Shown here: positions 9,310 to 18,077 of the stretch, piece after piece | Layout of the letters: every line of letters starts with the position of its first letter | Numbering within the stretch: position 1 is the first letter of the stretch | Assembly (NCBI RefSeq): GCF_022637555.1 | Contig: NZ_CP093342.1 | Span: 3,224,001 to 3,288,000 of the forward strand | Direction: 5' to 3' | Length of the DNA stretch: 64,000 nucleotides | From: Microbacterium sp. H1-D42 | GTDB lineage: Bacteria; Actinomycetota; Actinomycetes; Actinomycetales; Microbacteriaceae | Notes under the pieces: model-generated | Told to the model about the DNA's origin: nothing | Database searches by the model: none | What the model saw: only the letters and a program-made list of their open reading frames with translations | Program-made: the position numbers and the translations under genes

Positions 9310-10953
9310 TTGCCAGCATCCGCGCCCCTCCTCCGCGTGCGCGACCTCAGCGTCACCCACGCGGGTGCGACGCACCCCTCTCCGCACGCCGCGTCCTTCG
9401 ACGTCAGCGCGGGCGAAGTCGTGCTCGTGCTAGGCCCCAGCGGCTCCGGCAAGTCGACGCTCACCCTCGCCCTCAACGGGCTCATCCCGCAGTCCGTCGC
9501 CGCCGAGATCGCGGGCACGGTGCACGTCGGCGAGATGGATGCCCGTACGACACCCGTCGCCGAGCTGAGCCGACAGGTGTCCATGGTGTTCCAGGACCCC
9601 GACTCGCAGCTGGTCACCGGCACCGTGCTCGACGAAGTCGCCTTCGCGCTCGAGAACCTGCTGCTGCCGGTGCCCGAGATCCTCACCCGATCCGAGCAGG
9701 CGCTGCGCCGGGTGGACCTGTGGCACAAACGCGCCTGGAACCCCGATCTGCTCTCCGGCGGAGGCAGGCAACGCCTGGCGATCGCGTGCGCGCTGGCCAT
9801 GCGGTCGCGCGTGATCGTGCTCGACGAGCCCACCGCGAACCTCGATCCGCAGGGCATCGATGACGTCTACGACGCCCTCACCGAGCTCGTGCAGGACGCC
9901 GACCGTGCAATCGTGCTGGTCGAGCACAACCTCGACGCCGCCATGCGCTTCGCGACGAGGGCCATCGTGCTGGACCACGATGGCCGGATCGTCTTCGATG
10001 GCCCCGCCGGCGACACGATCCGCCAGCACGCCGACGAGCTGCTCGCGCTCGGCGTGTGGCTGCCGTCGAGCACACTGGCAGCCCTCCGACTGCGCGCGGC
10101 CGGCCTCGAGATCGAGACACTCCCCATCACGCCGGAGGAGTTCGCCGCACTGCCAGACATCGTGCGTCCGACGCCGCATCGGATGCCAATGGCCGACGCC
10201 CCCAGCGCCATCACGGTCCGCGACCTGGCCGTGCTCAAGCGCCGCGAGCCGGTGCTCGCCGTTCCGTCGCTCGAGATCCCGCAGGGGTCGTTCACGGCGA
10301 TCGTCGGCGCGAACGGGGCTGGCAAGACGACGCTCATCCAGGCCCTGGCCGGCGTCGTTCCCCCGCCGCGTCGTACGGTCATGATCGGAGACCTGGATGC
10401 CGGCCGCGCGGCCCCGAGGCAGCTCGCCGCCCGCGTCGGCTTCGTATTCCAGAACCCGGAGCACCAGTTCATCGCGGGCACCGTGCGCGACGAACTCGCG
10501 CACGGTCTGCGCATGCAGCGGGTACCCGCCGCCGAGATCGAGCAGCGGGTCGATGAGATGCTGTCGCGGTTCGGCCTGTCACACAAGGCCGACGTGCACC
10601 CGTTCCTGCTGTCGGGCGGCGAGAAGCGTCGCCTGTCCGTCGGCACCGCGCTGATCTCGCGCCCGCAGGTGCTCGCTCTCGATGAGCCGACATTCGGGCA
10701 GGACCGCGCTCGCGCTGCTGAGCTGCTGTCGCTGCTGAAGGACCTGCAGCACGACGGCACCACGATCCTCATCGTCACGCACGACCTGCAGCTGGTCGCC
10801 GAGTACAGCACGCACACGGTGATCCTCCGCGACGGGGCGCTGCACGCCGTGGGTGCGACGAGCGCCCTGCTCGCTGATGAGGCGGTGTTCGTGTCGGCTG
10901 GGCTCCGCCTGCCGCCGATGCTGCGAATACTTGCCGGCGGGAGCGTCGCATGA
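9310..10953 (+). CDS. Energy-coupling factor transporter ATPase, fused EcfA1-EcfA2 type
   Basis: This 547-residue protein holds two complete ABC ATPase domains. The first has a Walker A at about 42-50 (GPSGSGKST), signature LSGGGRQRLA near 148 and Walker B VIVLDEPTANLDP. The second has GANGAGKTT near 333, signature LSGGEKRRLSV near 435 and VLALDEPTFGQD. Such fused pairs power ECF vitamin/metal importers. The start is TTG, supported by the first beta-strand beginning at once (LLRVRDLSVT). The stop overlaps the EcfT start by four bases. An iron box upstream and a siderophore-interacting protein downstream point to an iron-linked substrate. No S component gene is adjacent. Confidence 0.9.
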   Translation: MPASAPLLRVRDLSVTHAGATHPSPHAASFDVSAGEVVLVLGPSGSGKSTLTLALNGLIPQSVAAEIAGTVHVGEMDARTTPVAELSRQVSMVFQDPDSQLVTGTVLDEVAFALENLLLPVPEILTRSEQALRRVDLWHKRAWNPDLLSGGGRQRLAIACALAMRSRVIVLDEPTANLDPQGIDDVYDALTELVQDADRAIVLVEHNLDAAMRFATRAIVLDHDGRIVFDGPAGDTIRQHADELLALGVWLPSSTLAALRLRAAGLEIETLPITPEEFAALPDIVRPTPHRMPMADAPSAITVRDLAVLKRREPVLAVPSLEIPQGSFTAIVGANGAGKTTLIQALAGVVPPPRRTVMIGDLDAGRAAPRQLAARVGFVFQNPEHQFIAGTVRDELAHGLRMQRVPAAEIEQRVDEMLSRFGLSHKADVHPFLLSGGEKRRLSVGTALISRPQVLALDEPTFGQDRARAAELLSLLKDLQHDGTTILIVTHDLQLVAEYSTHTVILRDGALHAVGATSALLADEAVFVSAGLRLPPMLRILAGGSVA

Positions 10954-11855
10954 CCGGCTTCCCCGCCACGACTCCCGGCCCCGTCCCAACAGGACCGGTC
11001 CCCACGGGGCCGGTGTCGACCAACACCGTCCCCACGCCGATCGACCCGTTCGCCGCCCCGGTCGCTGCGCCATCGCACTTTCTGCACCATCTCAACCCGT
11101 TGACGAAGATCGCCGCGGTTGTTCCGGCGATGGTGCTGCTGGTGGCCGTGCGCGACTTCGCCACTCCGCTGGCGTTCATCGCCCTGTCGTACGTGCTGCT
11201 GCTCGTGGGCGCTCGCCTGACCCGTGGTGTCGCCGCGCTGCTGTTCCTCGCCGTGCCGGCCGGCATCGCACTGCTCACTTTCGGCTTCTCCATCTGGATC
11301 GACGACGCACTCGTCGCAGGCACACCGCCGGTACTGCAGATCGGCGACTGGGTGCTCTACCAGGGGGCCGTGGCGATCGGGCTGGCGACGGCGCTGCGGC
11401 TGTGCGCGATCCTCGCTTTGGCGCTGATCGGCGGCCTGACCACCAGCGGTCCTGATCTCGTGCGCGCCAGCGTGCAGCAGCTGCGCGTGCCGTACCGCAT
11501 CGGATACACCGCGCTGGCCGCGTACCGCTTCGTCCCCCGCTTCGGCTACGAGCTGTCGATCATCCGCGCCGCGCACCGGGTGCGCGGCCACGGTGCCAGC
11601 GGACGCTGGGGCGGACGTGGACCGATCGCCAGCCTGGTGCGCGGCTGGGGGTACATCGTGCCGCTGCTGGCGTCCGGCATCCGACATGCCGAGCGCGTCG
11701 CGCTGTCGATGGATGCCCGCGCCTTCGGCGCCCACTCGACCCGCACTGAGCGGCACCTGGTGCCGTGGCGCGTCCGCGACACGGTGTTCCTGGTGCTCAT
11801 GCTCGCAGCATCCGCCACCCTGTTCATCGCCACCTGGCCCTGGCAGCCGGCCTGA
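10950..11855 (+). CDS. Energy-coupling factor transporter transmembrane protein EcfT
   Basis: This 301-residue membrane scaffold couples the ECF ATPases to a substrate-binding S subunit. About 40 Pro/Thr/Val-rich N-terminal residues with short PTGPV repeats precede the motif HHLNPLTKIAAV, typical of EcfT starts. Several membrane helices follow, and the cytoplasmic coupling helices carry Ala-Arg-Gly-type motifs (HRVRGHGASGRWGGRG and SMDARAFGAHSTR). It overlaps the ATPase gene (ATGA) and is followed after 10 bases by the siderophore-interacting protein. The Pro-rich N-terminal tail is unusual and may be disordered. Confidence 0.9.
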   Translation: MTGFPATTPGPVPTGPVPTGPVSTNTVPTPIDPFAAPVAAPSHFLHHLNPLTKIAAVVPAMVLLVAVRDFATPLAFIALSYVLLLVGARLTRGVAALLFLAVPAGIALLTFGFSIWIDDALVAGTPPVLQIGDWVLYQGAVAIGLATALRLCAILALALIGGLTTSGPDLVRASVQQLRVPYRIGYTALAAYRFVPRFGYELSIIRAAHRVRGHGASGRWGGRGPIASLVRGWGYIVPLLASGIRHAERVALSMDARAFGAHSTRTERHLVPWRVRDTVFLVLMLAASATLFIATWPWQPA

Positions 11856-11865
11856 GAGGAATCGC

Positions 11866-12741
11866 ATGTCCATCGGCAAGATCGTGAAGCCCGCCTCGGC
11901 CGACCTGCTCCACCTGACGGTGCTGCGCACCGCGCGGCTGTCGCCCGGATGGATGCGGGTGACTCTCGGCGGCGGCGATGTCGATCGGTTCGCGCCGATG
12001 GGCTACGACCAGTGGATGCGACTGTTCCTGCCGATCGGCGGCGAGGCCGCACTCGACCGCGTGCCGGCGAAGGCGAACAAGGTGTTCGGATACCTGCGGT
12101 TCCTGCGCATCCCCGACGGCGAGCGCCCGGTCATGCGCAACTACTCGGTGCGCGCGCACCGCGCGGCCACCGCGGGTGCGGGCGCTGAGATCGACGTGGA
12201 CTTCGTGCTGCACGGCTCGGCCGCAGAGGGCACTTCTGGTCCGGCGGCGCGCTGGGCTGAGACCTGCTCGCCAGGCGAGCACGTGCTCGTGATCGATGAG
12301 GGGCTGGGCTTCAATCCGGCGCGTGGCGTGCAGCGAGTGGTGCTGGTGGGCGACGAGACGGCACTGCCGGCGATCGCGTCGATCAGCGCGTCGCTGCCGG
12401 CTACTGCGGTCGGGGCCGTGATCGTCGAGTCGCCGAGCGCGGCGGATGCGCTCGACTTCCCACATCCGCCCGGCCTTGAGGTGCGGTGGATCGTGAGGTC
12501 GGATGCTGATGCTCCTGGCGTCCTCGCTCTTTCGGCGCTGCGCGCGCTCGAGCTTCCGGCAGAGCCGTTCCATGCATGGATCAGCGGCGAGCAGGCCCTG
12601 GCATCCGGTGCGCGAAAGCTGCTAGTGAACGAGCGCGGCGTCGACCGCGATCGGGTGAGCTTCGCGGGCTACTGGCGGATCGGGGCCGCGTCGCCGGCAT
12701 CCCACGCCGCGCGTGACGCGGCTGCACGTCCTGCGGCCTGA
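11866..12741 (+). CDS. Siderophore-interacting protein (ferric-siderophore reductase, SIP family)
   Basis: This 291-residue flavoprotein of the SIP/ViuB family is expected to reduce cytosolic ferric siderophore (or a related iron complex) with NAD(P)H and release Fe(II). It has an FAD-binding barrel with the RNYSVR motif, a GPAARWAE segment, a GDETALPAI nucleotide-binding segment, HAWISGEQ and the C-terminal GYWRIG signature. The ATG at 11866 follows a GAGAGGA ribosome site, 10 bases after the EcfT stop. Sharing a transcript with an ECF module under an iron box suggests it acts on the complex that the ECF system imports. Confidence 0.93.
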   Translation: MSIGKIVKPASADLLHLTVLRTARLSPGWMRVTLGGGDVDRFAPMGYDQWMRLFLPIGGEAALDRVPAKANKVFGYLRFLRIPDGERPVMRNYSVRAHRAATAGAGAEIDVDFVLHGSAAEGTSGPAARWAETCSPGEHVLVIDEGLGFNPARGVQRVVLVGDETALPAIASISASLPATAVGAVIVESPSAADALDFPHPPGLEVRWIVRSDADAPGVLALSALRALELPAEPFHAWISGEQALASGARKLLVNERGVDRDRVSFAGYWRIGAASPASHAARDAAARPAA

Positions 12742-12876
12742 GCGGGGCCACTGCCACCGAGTGCACGGCTTGCTGTCGAGCGCACGAGTCGGTCACGCGA
12801 TTAGCCCGTGCGCTCGGCGAGGTCCCGTGCTCTCGACGCTGGTGCGGCGCTGGGTCCTACGACGCCGTAGATGCAG

Positions 12877-12908
12877 AACGCCGGCCCCGGGCATCCGGGA
12901 CCGGCGTT
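12877..12908. terminator. Bidirectional hairpin terminator
   Basis: AACGCCGGCCCC pairs with GGGACCGGCGTT around an eight-base loop, with one mismatch. It lies between the convergent SIP gene and acyl-CoA dehydrogenase gene, 13 bases from the latter's stop, so it probably ends both transcripts. Confidence 0.7.
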
Positions 12909-12921
12909 TGAACCCTGCGAG

Positions 12922-14085
12922 TCAGCGCTTGCCGACGATCTGGCGACCGACGAGGTCGCGCATGATCTCGTTGGTGCCGCCGTAGATGCGGTGCACGCGG
13001 GCGTCGGTGAAGGCGCGGGCGATCGGGTACTCCATGATGTAGCCGTAGCCGCCGTGCAGCTGCACGCCGATGTCGAGAAGCTCCCACTCACGCTCGGTCG
13101 CCCAGTACTTGACCTTCGCCGCGTCCTCAGCCGACAGCTTGCCGTCCTTGTACGCGAGCAGCGCGCGGTCGACGTACGCCCACATCACCTCTGTGGTCGT
13201 GACCATGTCGGCGAGCTGGAAGCGGGTGTTCTGGAAGTCGGCGATCCGCTCGCCGAACGCCTCGCGGTCCTTGGTGTACTCGATGGTCCAGTTGGTCGCA
13301 GCCTCGGCGGCAGCGGCCGCGGCGACACCGATCGACAGGCGCTCGAGCGGCAGGTTCATCATCAGCTGGATGAAGCCCATGCCCTCCTTGCCACTGATCA
13401 GGTTCTCGTCGGGGACGAACACGTCGGTGAAGCTGAGCTCGGCGGTGTCCCAGCCGTGGAAGCCCATCTTCTTGAGCTTCTTGCCCTGGTCGAACCCCGC
13501 CATGCCCTTCTCGAGGATCAGCAGGCTGAACGCGTCGGGGCGGGTGCCCTCGCCCGTCTTGACGAAGGTGACCACGATGTCGGCGGTCGTGCCGGACGAG
13601 ATGAACGTCTTGGCGCCGTTGACGATGTAGCCGCCGTCGACGTTCTTGGCATTGGTCTTGATGCCGCGCAGATCGGATCCGGCGCCCGGGTCGGTCATCG
13701 CGAGCGCACCGAGCACCTCGCCGGTGGCCATGCGGGGCAGCCACTTCGCCTTCTGCTCAGGGGTTCCCATGTGCACGAGGTACGGCACCGCCAGGTCGTC
13801 CTGGATGCCGAAGGCGCCAGCGAGCGAGCCTGCACCCGAGGCGATGACCTCTTCCATCACGATGGTGCGGAAGCGGTAGTCCTGCAGCATTCCGGCGCCG
13901 CCGAACTCCTCGGGGACCGAGAGTCCGATGATGCCGGCCTCGCCCGCGGCGAGCATGGTCGCGCGGTCGATCTCGCCGGCAGCTTCCCACTGCTCGATCG
14001 ACTCGTTCGAGACGTGTCGCTTGACGAAGTCCTTGACCAGATCGCGGAAGGCGTCGTGGTCCTCTTCGTAGATGTCGCGTTCCAT
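12922..14085 (-). CDS. Acyl-CoA dehydrogenase
   Basis: This is a 387-residue FAD enzyme that oxidises acyl-CoA to trans-2-enoyl-CoA and passes electrons to ETF. Family marks are present: AMTDPGAGSDLRGIKT (flavin binding), GAKTFISSGTTADI, and the C-terminal block LHGGYGYIMEYPIARAF...YGGTNEIMRDLVGRQI, in which the Glu of GTNEIMR is in the usual catalytic-base position. Length is typical. It stands alone between a terminator and the carboxypeptidase gene, with an AGGAGG-like ribosome site before the ATG. Chain-length specificity cannot be read; short or branched chains are possible. Confidence 0.93.
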   Translation of the reverse strand: MERDIYEEDHDAFRDLVKDFVKRHVSNESIEQWEAAGEIDRATMLAAGEAGIIGLSVPEEFGGAGMLQDYRFRTIVMEEVIASGAGSLAGAFGIQDDLAVPYLVHMGTPEQKAKWLPRMATGEVLGALAMTDPGAGSDLRGIKTNAKNVDGGYIVNGAKTFISSGTTADIVVTFVKTGEGTRPDAFSLLILEKGMAGFDQGKKLKKMGFHGWDTAELSFTDVFVPDENLISGKEGMGFIQLMMNLPLERLSIGVAAAAAAEAATNWTIEYTKDREAFGERIADFQNTRFQLADMVTTTEVMWAYVDRALLAYKDGKLSAEDAAKVKYWATEREWELLDIGVQLHGGYGYIMEYPIARAFTDARVHRIYGGTNEIMRDLVGRQIVGKR

Positions 14086-14245
14086 GTCGTCCTCCTGAAC
14101 GTCGTGGTAATGGTGCGTCGTCGCACGGCGAGTCTACGGGTCGCGAAGGTCGCGAGACAGTCAATTGTGGGAATGCGTCTCACCAACCGTGACACTGCGT
14201 CTCGCGTTTGTGGGATGCCGCAAGCGCGGCGTTCGGATGCCAGGA

Positions 14246-15193
14246 TCAGTGCACGTAATCGGGCGCAGCCGGCAGCCCGAAGAACTCCTCCAGCGAGTGG
14301 AAGCCGCCTTCGTGATACGCCGCGGCCAGCTGCTCGCCGATGTAGCGGATGTGCCAGGGCTCCGGCGCGTAGCCGGTTGTGCCCGTCTTACCACTCTCGT
14401 ATCGCACGATGAAACCGTGCCGCCAGGCGTTCTCCGCCACCCAGGACCCTTGACTGGTGTCGCCGAAGACCTCATGACTGCCGCACCGCGACGAGCAGGC
14501 GATGAGGTCGAACGCGAGCCCGCTCTGGTGCTCGCTGAAGCCGGGACGCGCAGAGACGGCATCCGCCCCCTCCTGTCCCTTGTTGCGCACGTGCGAGCCA
14601 TATGTGCGCGTCTGCACGTCGAAGGAGCGGTAGCCGTTGTTGATGCCGATCGTTCCGGCCCCCGCCTCGGCTGCTGCCGCTGCCATCACCTCGAGGGCGG
14701 CGGTCGCCTCGGGGCGGAGTTCGTTCGAGCGGGACGTCGCCTGCAGGCCGATGGCGGCGAGGGATGCCGGCGCGTAGTGCTCGGGCTGCAGAGGGCGCTG
14801 CTTGTTCACGACGACCCAGGTGCGGTGCGGGTCATCCAGCGAGATGCAGGGAGCGTTGCCGCTGACGACGGCCGCCTGGAACTCGGCGCCTCCGCCGAAA
14901 GCCTGCACGGTCGCCGCGTCGTCCCCCGCGGCGAGCGCGGTCACGACCGCATCGTCCACGCACGGGTCCATCGCGGGCTCGGCGACCACCTCGACCGTCG
15001 GCAGTGCCATGGCAGCCGCAGGCGCGGGCAGGGCAGCGCGTTCGGATGCTTCGGACGGCGGTATGCCGAGCAGGGTCGCCAACGATGCCATCGCGGTGAA
15101 GAGCACGCCGGCGGGCACAGCGATCCGCACGGCGAGCGACTCACGCGCGGCATGTCGGGACAGCACAGCGCTCACCCGGCCATTCTCGCGCAT
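14246..15193 (-). CDS. M15-family D-alanyl-D-alanine carboxypeptidase (VanY type)
   Basis: This is a zinc peptidase that trims terminal D-Ala from peptidoglycan stem peptides. An N-terminal membrane segment (VRIAVPAGVLFTAMASLATLLG) anchors or exports it. The catalytic domain is C-terminal, with INNGYRSFDVQ, the zinc motif SEHQSGLAFDL and EPWHIRYIG carrying the second zinc His. The start at 15193 (MRENGRVSAV) is preferred over the ATG at 15241, because the latter lacks a ribosome site and would run into the divergent promoter region. It is about 315 residues, normal for the family. It is probably a cell-wall housekeeping gene unrelated to its sugar-catabolic neighbour. Confidence 0.88.
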   Translation of the reverse strand: MRENGRVSAVLSRHAARESLAVRIAVPAGVLFTAMASLATLLGIPPSEASERAALPAPAAAMALPTVEVVAEPAMDPCVDDAVVTALAAGDDAATVQAFGGGAEFQAAVVSGNAPCISLDDPHRTWVVVNKQRPLQPEHYAPASLAAIGLQATSRSNELRPEATAALEVMAAAAAEAGAGTIGINNGYRSFDVQTRTYGSHVRNKGQEGADAVSARPGFSEHQSGLAFDLIACSSRCGSHEVFGDTSQGSWVAENAWRHGFIVRYESGKTGTTGYAPEPWHIRYIGEQLAAAYHEGGFHSLEEFFGLPAAPDYVH

Positions 15194-15243
15194 GCGACTG
15201 GATGCTTCCAGGTGGAGCAGACCTCCATTTGCAATAGTCATTC

Positions 15244-15260
15244 GTCATACGTCATATACT
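15244..15260 (+). promoter_or_regulatory. Promoter/operator of the dehydrogenase operon
   Basis: A GTCATACGTCATATACT stretch contains two GTCATA copies and ends in a good -10 hexamer (TATACT, 15255-15260), 30 bases before the Zn-ADH start. The 8-mer ACGTCATA (15249-15256) recurs in front of the beta-helix gene at 22111. A FadR/GntR protein such as the one encoded at 18078 is the likely ligand. Confidence 0.5.
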
Positions 15261-15289
15261 TAAGCGATCAGCGACGATGAGGAGCAACC

Positions 15290-16315
15290 ATGTTGACGGC
15301 CACCTACGCGGGCGACCGCACGATCGAGATCCGCGAGGCTGCGTCCGAGCCGCCGAAGGCCGGCGAGGTGCAGATCGCGGTGGCGTACGCCGGGCTGTGC
15401 GGCACCGACCTGCACATCCTGCACGGCAACATGGATGCCAGGGTGCAGACACCGCTGGTCTTCGGGCATGAGATGAGCGGCACGATCGCCGCCCTGGGTG
15501 ACGGCGTGACCGGTCGACAGGTCGGCGACAAAGTCACCGTGATGCCGCTGGACTGGGACGACACCTGCCCCGCCTGCGTCGCGGGCAATCAGCACATCTG
15601 CCAGAACCTGAACTTCATCGGAATCGACTCCCCCGGCGCACTGCAGCCGCTGTGGAACGTGCCGGCCGACGTGCTGGTGACGGTACCCGCCGAGGTTCCA
15701 CTCGCGCACGCGGCGCTCGTCGAGCCTGTCGCTGTCGCCGTCCACGACGTGCGCCGATCGGACTTGGCCGCCGGCGACAAGGCAGTGGTGATCGGCGGCG
15801 GGCCGATCGGCACGCTGATCGCCGTCGTCGCCCGCCACACCGGGGCGGAGGTGGTCGTCATCGAGATCGATCCGGAGCGCCGCGCTCAGGCATCGGCACT
15901 GGGGTTCTCCACCGTCGATCCTGCCGCGGTCGATCAGGTCGCCTGGGTCGAGGAGTGGACGAACGGCGCCGGGGCGGATGTCGTGTTCGAGGTCTCCGGA
16001 GCGGCAGCAGCCGTGCGCGGAATGACCGCACTCGCGAAGGTGCGCGGAACGATCGTGGTCGTCGCGATCCACGCCGCGCCGCGCGAGGTGGATCTGCAGC
16101 GGGTGTTCTGGCGGGAGCTGCGTCTGCTCGGCGCGCGCGTCTACCAGCGGACCGACTTCGAGGCTGCCGTCGCACTGATCGCAGACGGAATCATCCCCAC
16201 TGATCTGGTCATCACCGGCGTCGTGCCGCTTGCTGAGACGGCGCAGGCTTTCGCGACGCTCGAGAGCGGCCGCGCCATGAAGGTTCTCGTCGACGTGCAG
16301 GCAGGACAGCGATGA
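15290..16315 (+). CDS. Zinc-dependent alcohol/sugar-acid dehydrogenase
   Basis: This is a 341-residue medium-chain dehydrogenase of the threonine/sorbitol/idonate dehydrogenase branch. Catalytic zinc residues are visible in CGTDLHILHG and GHEMSG. The structural zinc lobe (DDTCPACVAGNQHIC) has three Cys, with Asp in place of the first. The NAD(P) site is VVIGGGPIGTLIAVVARH. It overlaps the following SDR gene (ATGA) and is followed by an aldo/keto reductase, so the three form an oxidative sugar module. A polyol or sugar-acid substrate is likely, for example an intermediate of deoxyhexose breakdown; the exact one cannot be told. Confidence 0.88.
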   Translation: MLTATYAGDRTIEIREAASEPPKAGEVQIAVAYAGLCGTDLHILHGNMDARVQTPLVFGHEMSGTIAALGDGVTGRQVGDKVTVMPLDWDDTCPACVAGNQHICQNLNFIGIDSPGALQPLWNVPADVLVTVPAEVPLAHAALVEPVAVAVHDVRRSDLAAGDKAVVIGGGPIGTLIAVVARHTGAEVVVIEIDPERRAQASALGFSTVDPAAVDQVAWVEEWTNGAGADVVFEVSGAAAAVRGMTALAKVRGTIVVVAIHAAPREVDLQRVFWRELRLLGARVYQRTDFEAAVALIADGIIPTDLVITGVVPLAETAQAFATLESGRAMKVLVDVQAGQR

Positions 16316-17070
16316 ACGCGCTATTCGATCTGTCCGGCCGCACCGCCGTCGTCACCGGAGCCAGCCGCGGCATCGGCTTCGCGATGGCAACCGCTCTCGC
16401 CGACGCCGGTGCGGACATCATCGGCGTCAGCACCACGCTGCCCGCTACGGGAAGTGCCATCGAGAGCGCCGTCCGAGAGCGCGGGCGACGATTCCGCGCG
16501 ATGGCCTGCGACCTGTCGGATGCCGAAGCAGTGGCCGAACTGGGACACAAGCTGAACGAGGCGCAGCCAGACATCCTGGTCAACAACGCCGGCACGATCC
16601 TGCGCGCACCGGCTGCCGAGCACCCGATGGAGTGGTTCGAGCGCGTCGTGCAGGTGAACCTCACGAGTCAGTTCGCGCTGGCGCAGGCTGTCGGGTCAGG
16701 GATGCTGCAGCGTGGCCACGGCAAGATCATCTTCACCGCGTCGCTGCTGAGCTTCCAGGGCGGCATCAACGTCCCCGGGTACACCGCGGCCAAGTCGGGC
16801 GTCGCCGGACTCGTCAAGGCGCTCTCGAACGAATGGGCTGCACACGGGGTCAACGTCAACGCGATCGCCCCTGGCTACATCGCGACCGACAACACCCAGG
16901 CGCTGCAGGATGATCCGGAGCGCAGCTCCGCGATCCTCGGCCGCATTCCCGCGGGCCGGTGGGGCCAGGCATCCGACATCGGCGGAGCCACCGTGTTCCT
17001 GTCATCGGCAGCATCCGACTACATCGACGGGATCGTTCTCCCTGTCGACGGCGGCTGGCTGGGACGCTGA
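16312..17070 (+). CDS. SDR-family oxidoreductase (KduD-like)
   Basis: This is a 252-residue short-chain dehydrogenase. The cofactor motif TGASRGIG starts near residue 19, NNAG follows, and the catalytic Ser and Tyr-x-x-x-Lys are seen in TASLLSFQGG and YTAAK. It resembles 2-deoxy-D-gluconate 3-dehydrogenases and the 2-keto-3-deoxy-L-fuconate 4-dehydrogenase type. It is translationally coupled to the Zn-ADH and lies two bases before the aldo/keto reductase. A role in oxidising a 2-keto-3-deoxy sugar acid is inferred from the neighbours and is not certain. Confidence 0.9.
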   Translation: MNALFDLSGRTAVVTGASRGIGFAMATALADAGADIIGVSTTLPATGSAIESAVRERGRRFRAMACDLSDAEAVAELGHKLNEAQPDILVNNAGTILRAPAAEHPMEWFERVVQVNLTSQFALAQAVGSGMLQRGHGKIIFTASLLSFQGGINVPGYTAAKSGVAGLVKALSNEWAAHGVNVNAIAPGYIATDNTQALQDDPERSSAILGRIPAGRWGQASDIGGATVFLSSAASDYIDGIVLPVDGGWLGR

Positions 17071-17072
17071 CG

Positions 17073-18053
17073 ATGCGCAAGCGCAGCCTGCGCACTGGAC
17101 TGCCCATCACGCGGGTGGGCCTTGGCGGCGCACAGCTGGGCAATCTCGGTCGGGTGACCACCGAAGAACAGGCCCACGGGGCCGTGCACACCGCATGGGA
17201 GCGGGGAGTGCGACTGTTCGACACCGCGCCCCACTACGGACTCGGCCTGTCGGAGCAGCGCCTCGGCGCACTGCTCGCGGAGTTCCCCCGCGACGAGCTG
17301 GTGCTCTCCACGAAGGCCGGACGGACGCTGGTTCCCCAGGATCACCGCCCCGGTCAGCTCGACGACGGAGGATTCGCGGTGCCGGCAGCGCATCGGCGCG
17401 AGTGGGACTTCTCGCGCGATGGTGTTCTGCGCGGGATCGAGGAGAGCATGCGTCGGCTGGCGGTCGACCGGCTCGACATCGTCTACCTGCACGACCCCGA
17501 CGGACACTGGGAGCAGGCCTCCACAGCGGGTGTCCCCGCCCTGATCGAGCTCCGCGAGCAGGGCGTCGTCGGGGCGATCGGCGTCGGCATGAACCAGTCG
17601 GCGCTGCCCGCACGGTTCGTGCGTGAGACGGACATCGACGTCGTCATGCTCGCGGGGCGGTTCACGCTGCTGGAGCAGCCGGCGCTCGATGATCTTCTCC
17701 CGGCTGCCGTGGAGCGCAGCGTCGGCATCGTGAACGTCGGTGTGTACAACTCGGGTCTGCTCTCCCGCCCACAGGTGGCATCAGACGCCACCTACGACTA
17801 CCTGCCGGCGCCCCGCGCACTGATCGAGCGCGCGAGCGCGATCGCGGCGGTCTGCGAGCAGTTCGGCACCGACCTGCCGACCGCAGCGATGCAGTTCTCG
17901 CACCTGCACCCTGCCGTCGTCTCGGTCGTCGTCGGGTGCCGCGACGCCGCACAGGTCACGCAGAACATCGACCGCGATGAGGCGATCATCCCGCCCGAGC
18001 TCTGGGATGCCCTCGTCAGCCAGGGCCTGATCCCGGAGTTTCGCTCTAACTGA
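17073..18053 (+). CDS. Aldo/keto reductase, probable aldose (L-fucose-type) 1-dehydrogenase
   Basis: This 326-residue TIM-barrel oxidoreductase has the AKR catalytic set: Asp and Tyr in LFDTAPHYGLGLSEQRLG, Lys in STKAGR, and His in IVYLHDPDG. The N-terminus (LPITRVGLGGAQLGNLGR) and the long insertion after STKAGRTLVP are like D-threo-aldose/L-fucose 1-dehydrogenases, which oxidise free L-fucose or related aldoses to lactones. The start was set at the ATG at 17073, two bases after the SDR stop; upstream in-frame sequence is the SDR gene in another frame. It ends 24 bases before the convergent GntR gene. Confidence 0.88.
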   Translation: MRKRSLRTGLPITRVGLGGAQLGNLGRVTTEEQAHGAVHTAWERGVRLFDTAPHYGLGLSEQRLGALLAEFPRDELVLSTKAGRTLVPQDHRPGQLDDGGFAVPAAHRREWDFSRDGVLRGIEESMRRLAVDRLDIVYLHDPDGHWEQASTAGVPALIELREQGVVGAIGVGMNQSALPARFVRETDIDVVMLAGRFTLLEQPALDDLLPAAVERSVGIVNVGVYNSGLLSRPQVASDATYDYLPAPRALIERASAIAAVCEQFGTDLPTAAMQFSHLHPAVVSVVVGCRDAAQVTQNIDRDEAIIPPELWDALVSQGLIPEFRSN

Positions 18054-18077
18054 GCCGGTGCCCAGCCCGCAGCGCGC

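Noticed and set aside
12871-14412. Long open frame on the plus strand opposite the acyl-CoA dehydrogenase
   Set aside because: It is the antisense of a clear, full-length acyl-CoA dehydrogenase. Its protein has no recognisable family and has His/Arg/Val-rich shadow composition.
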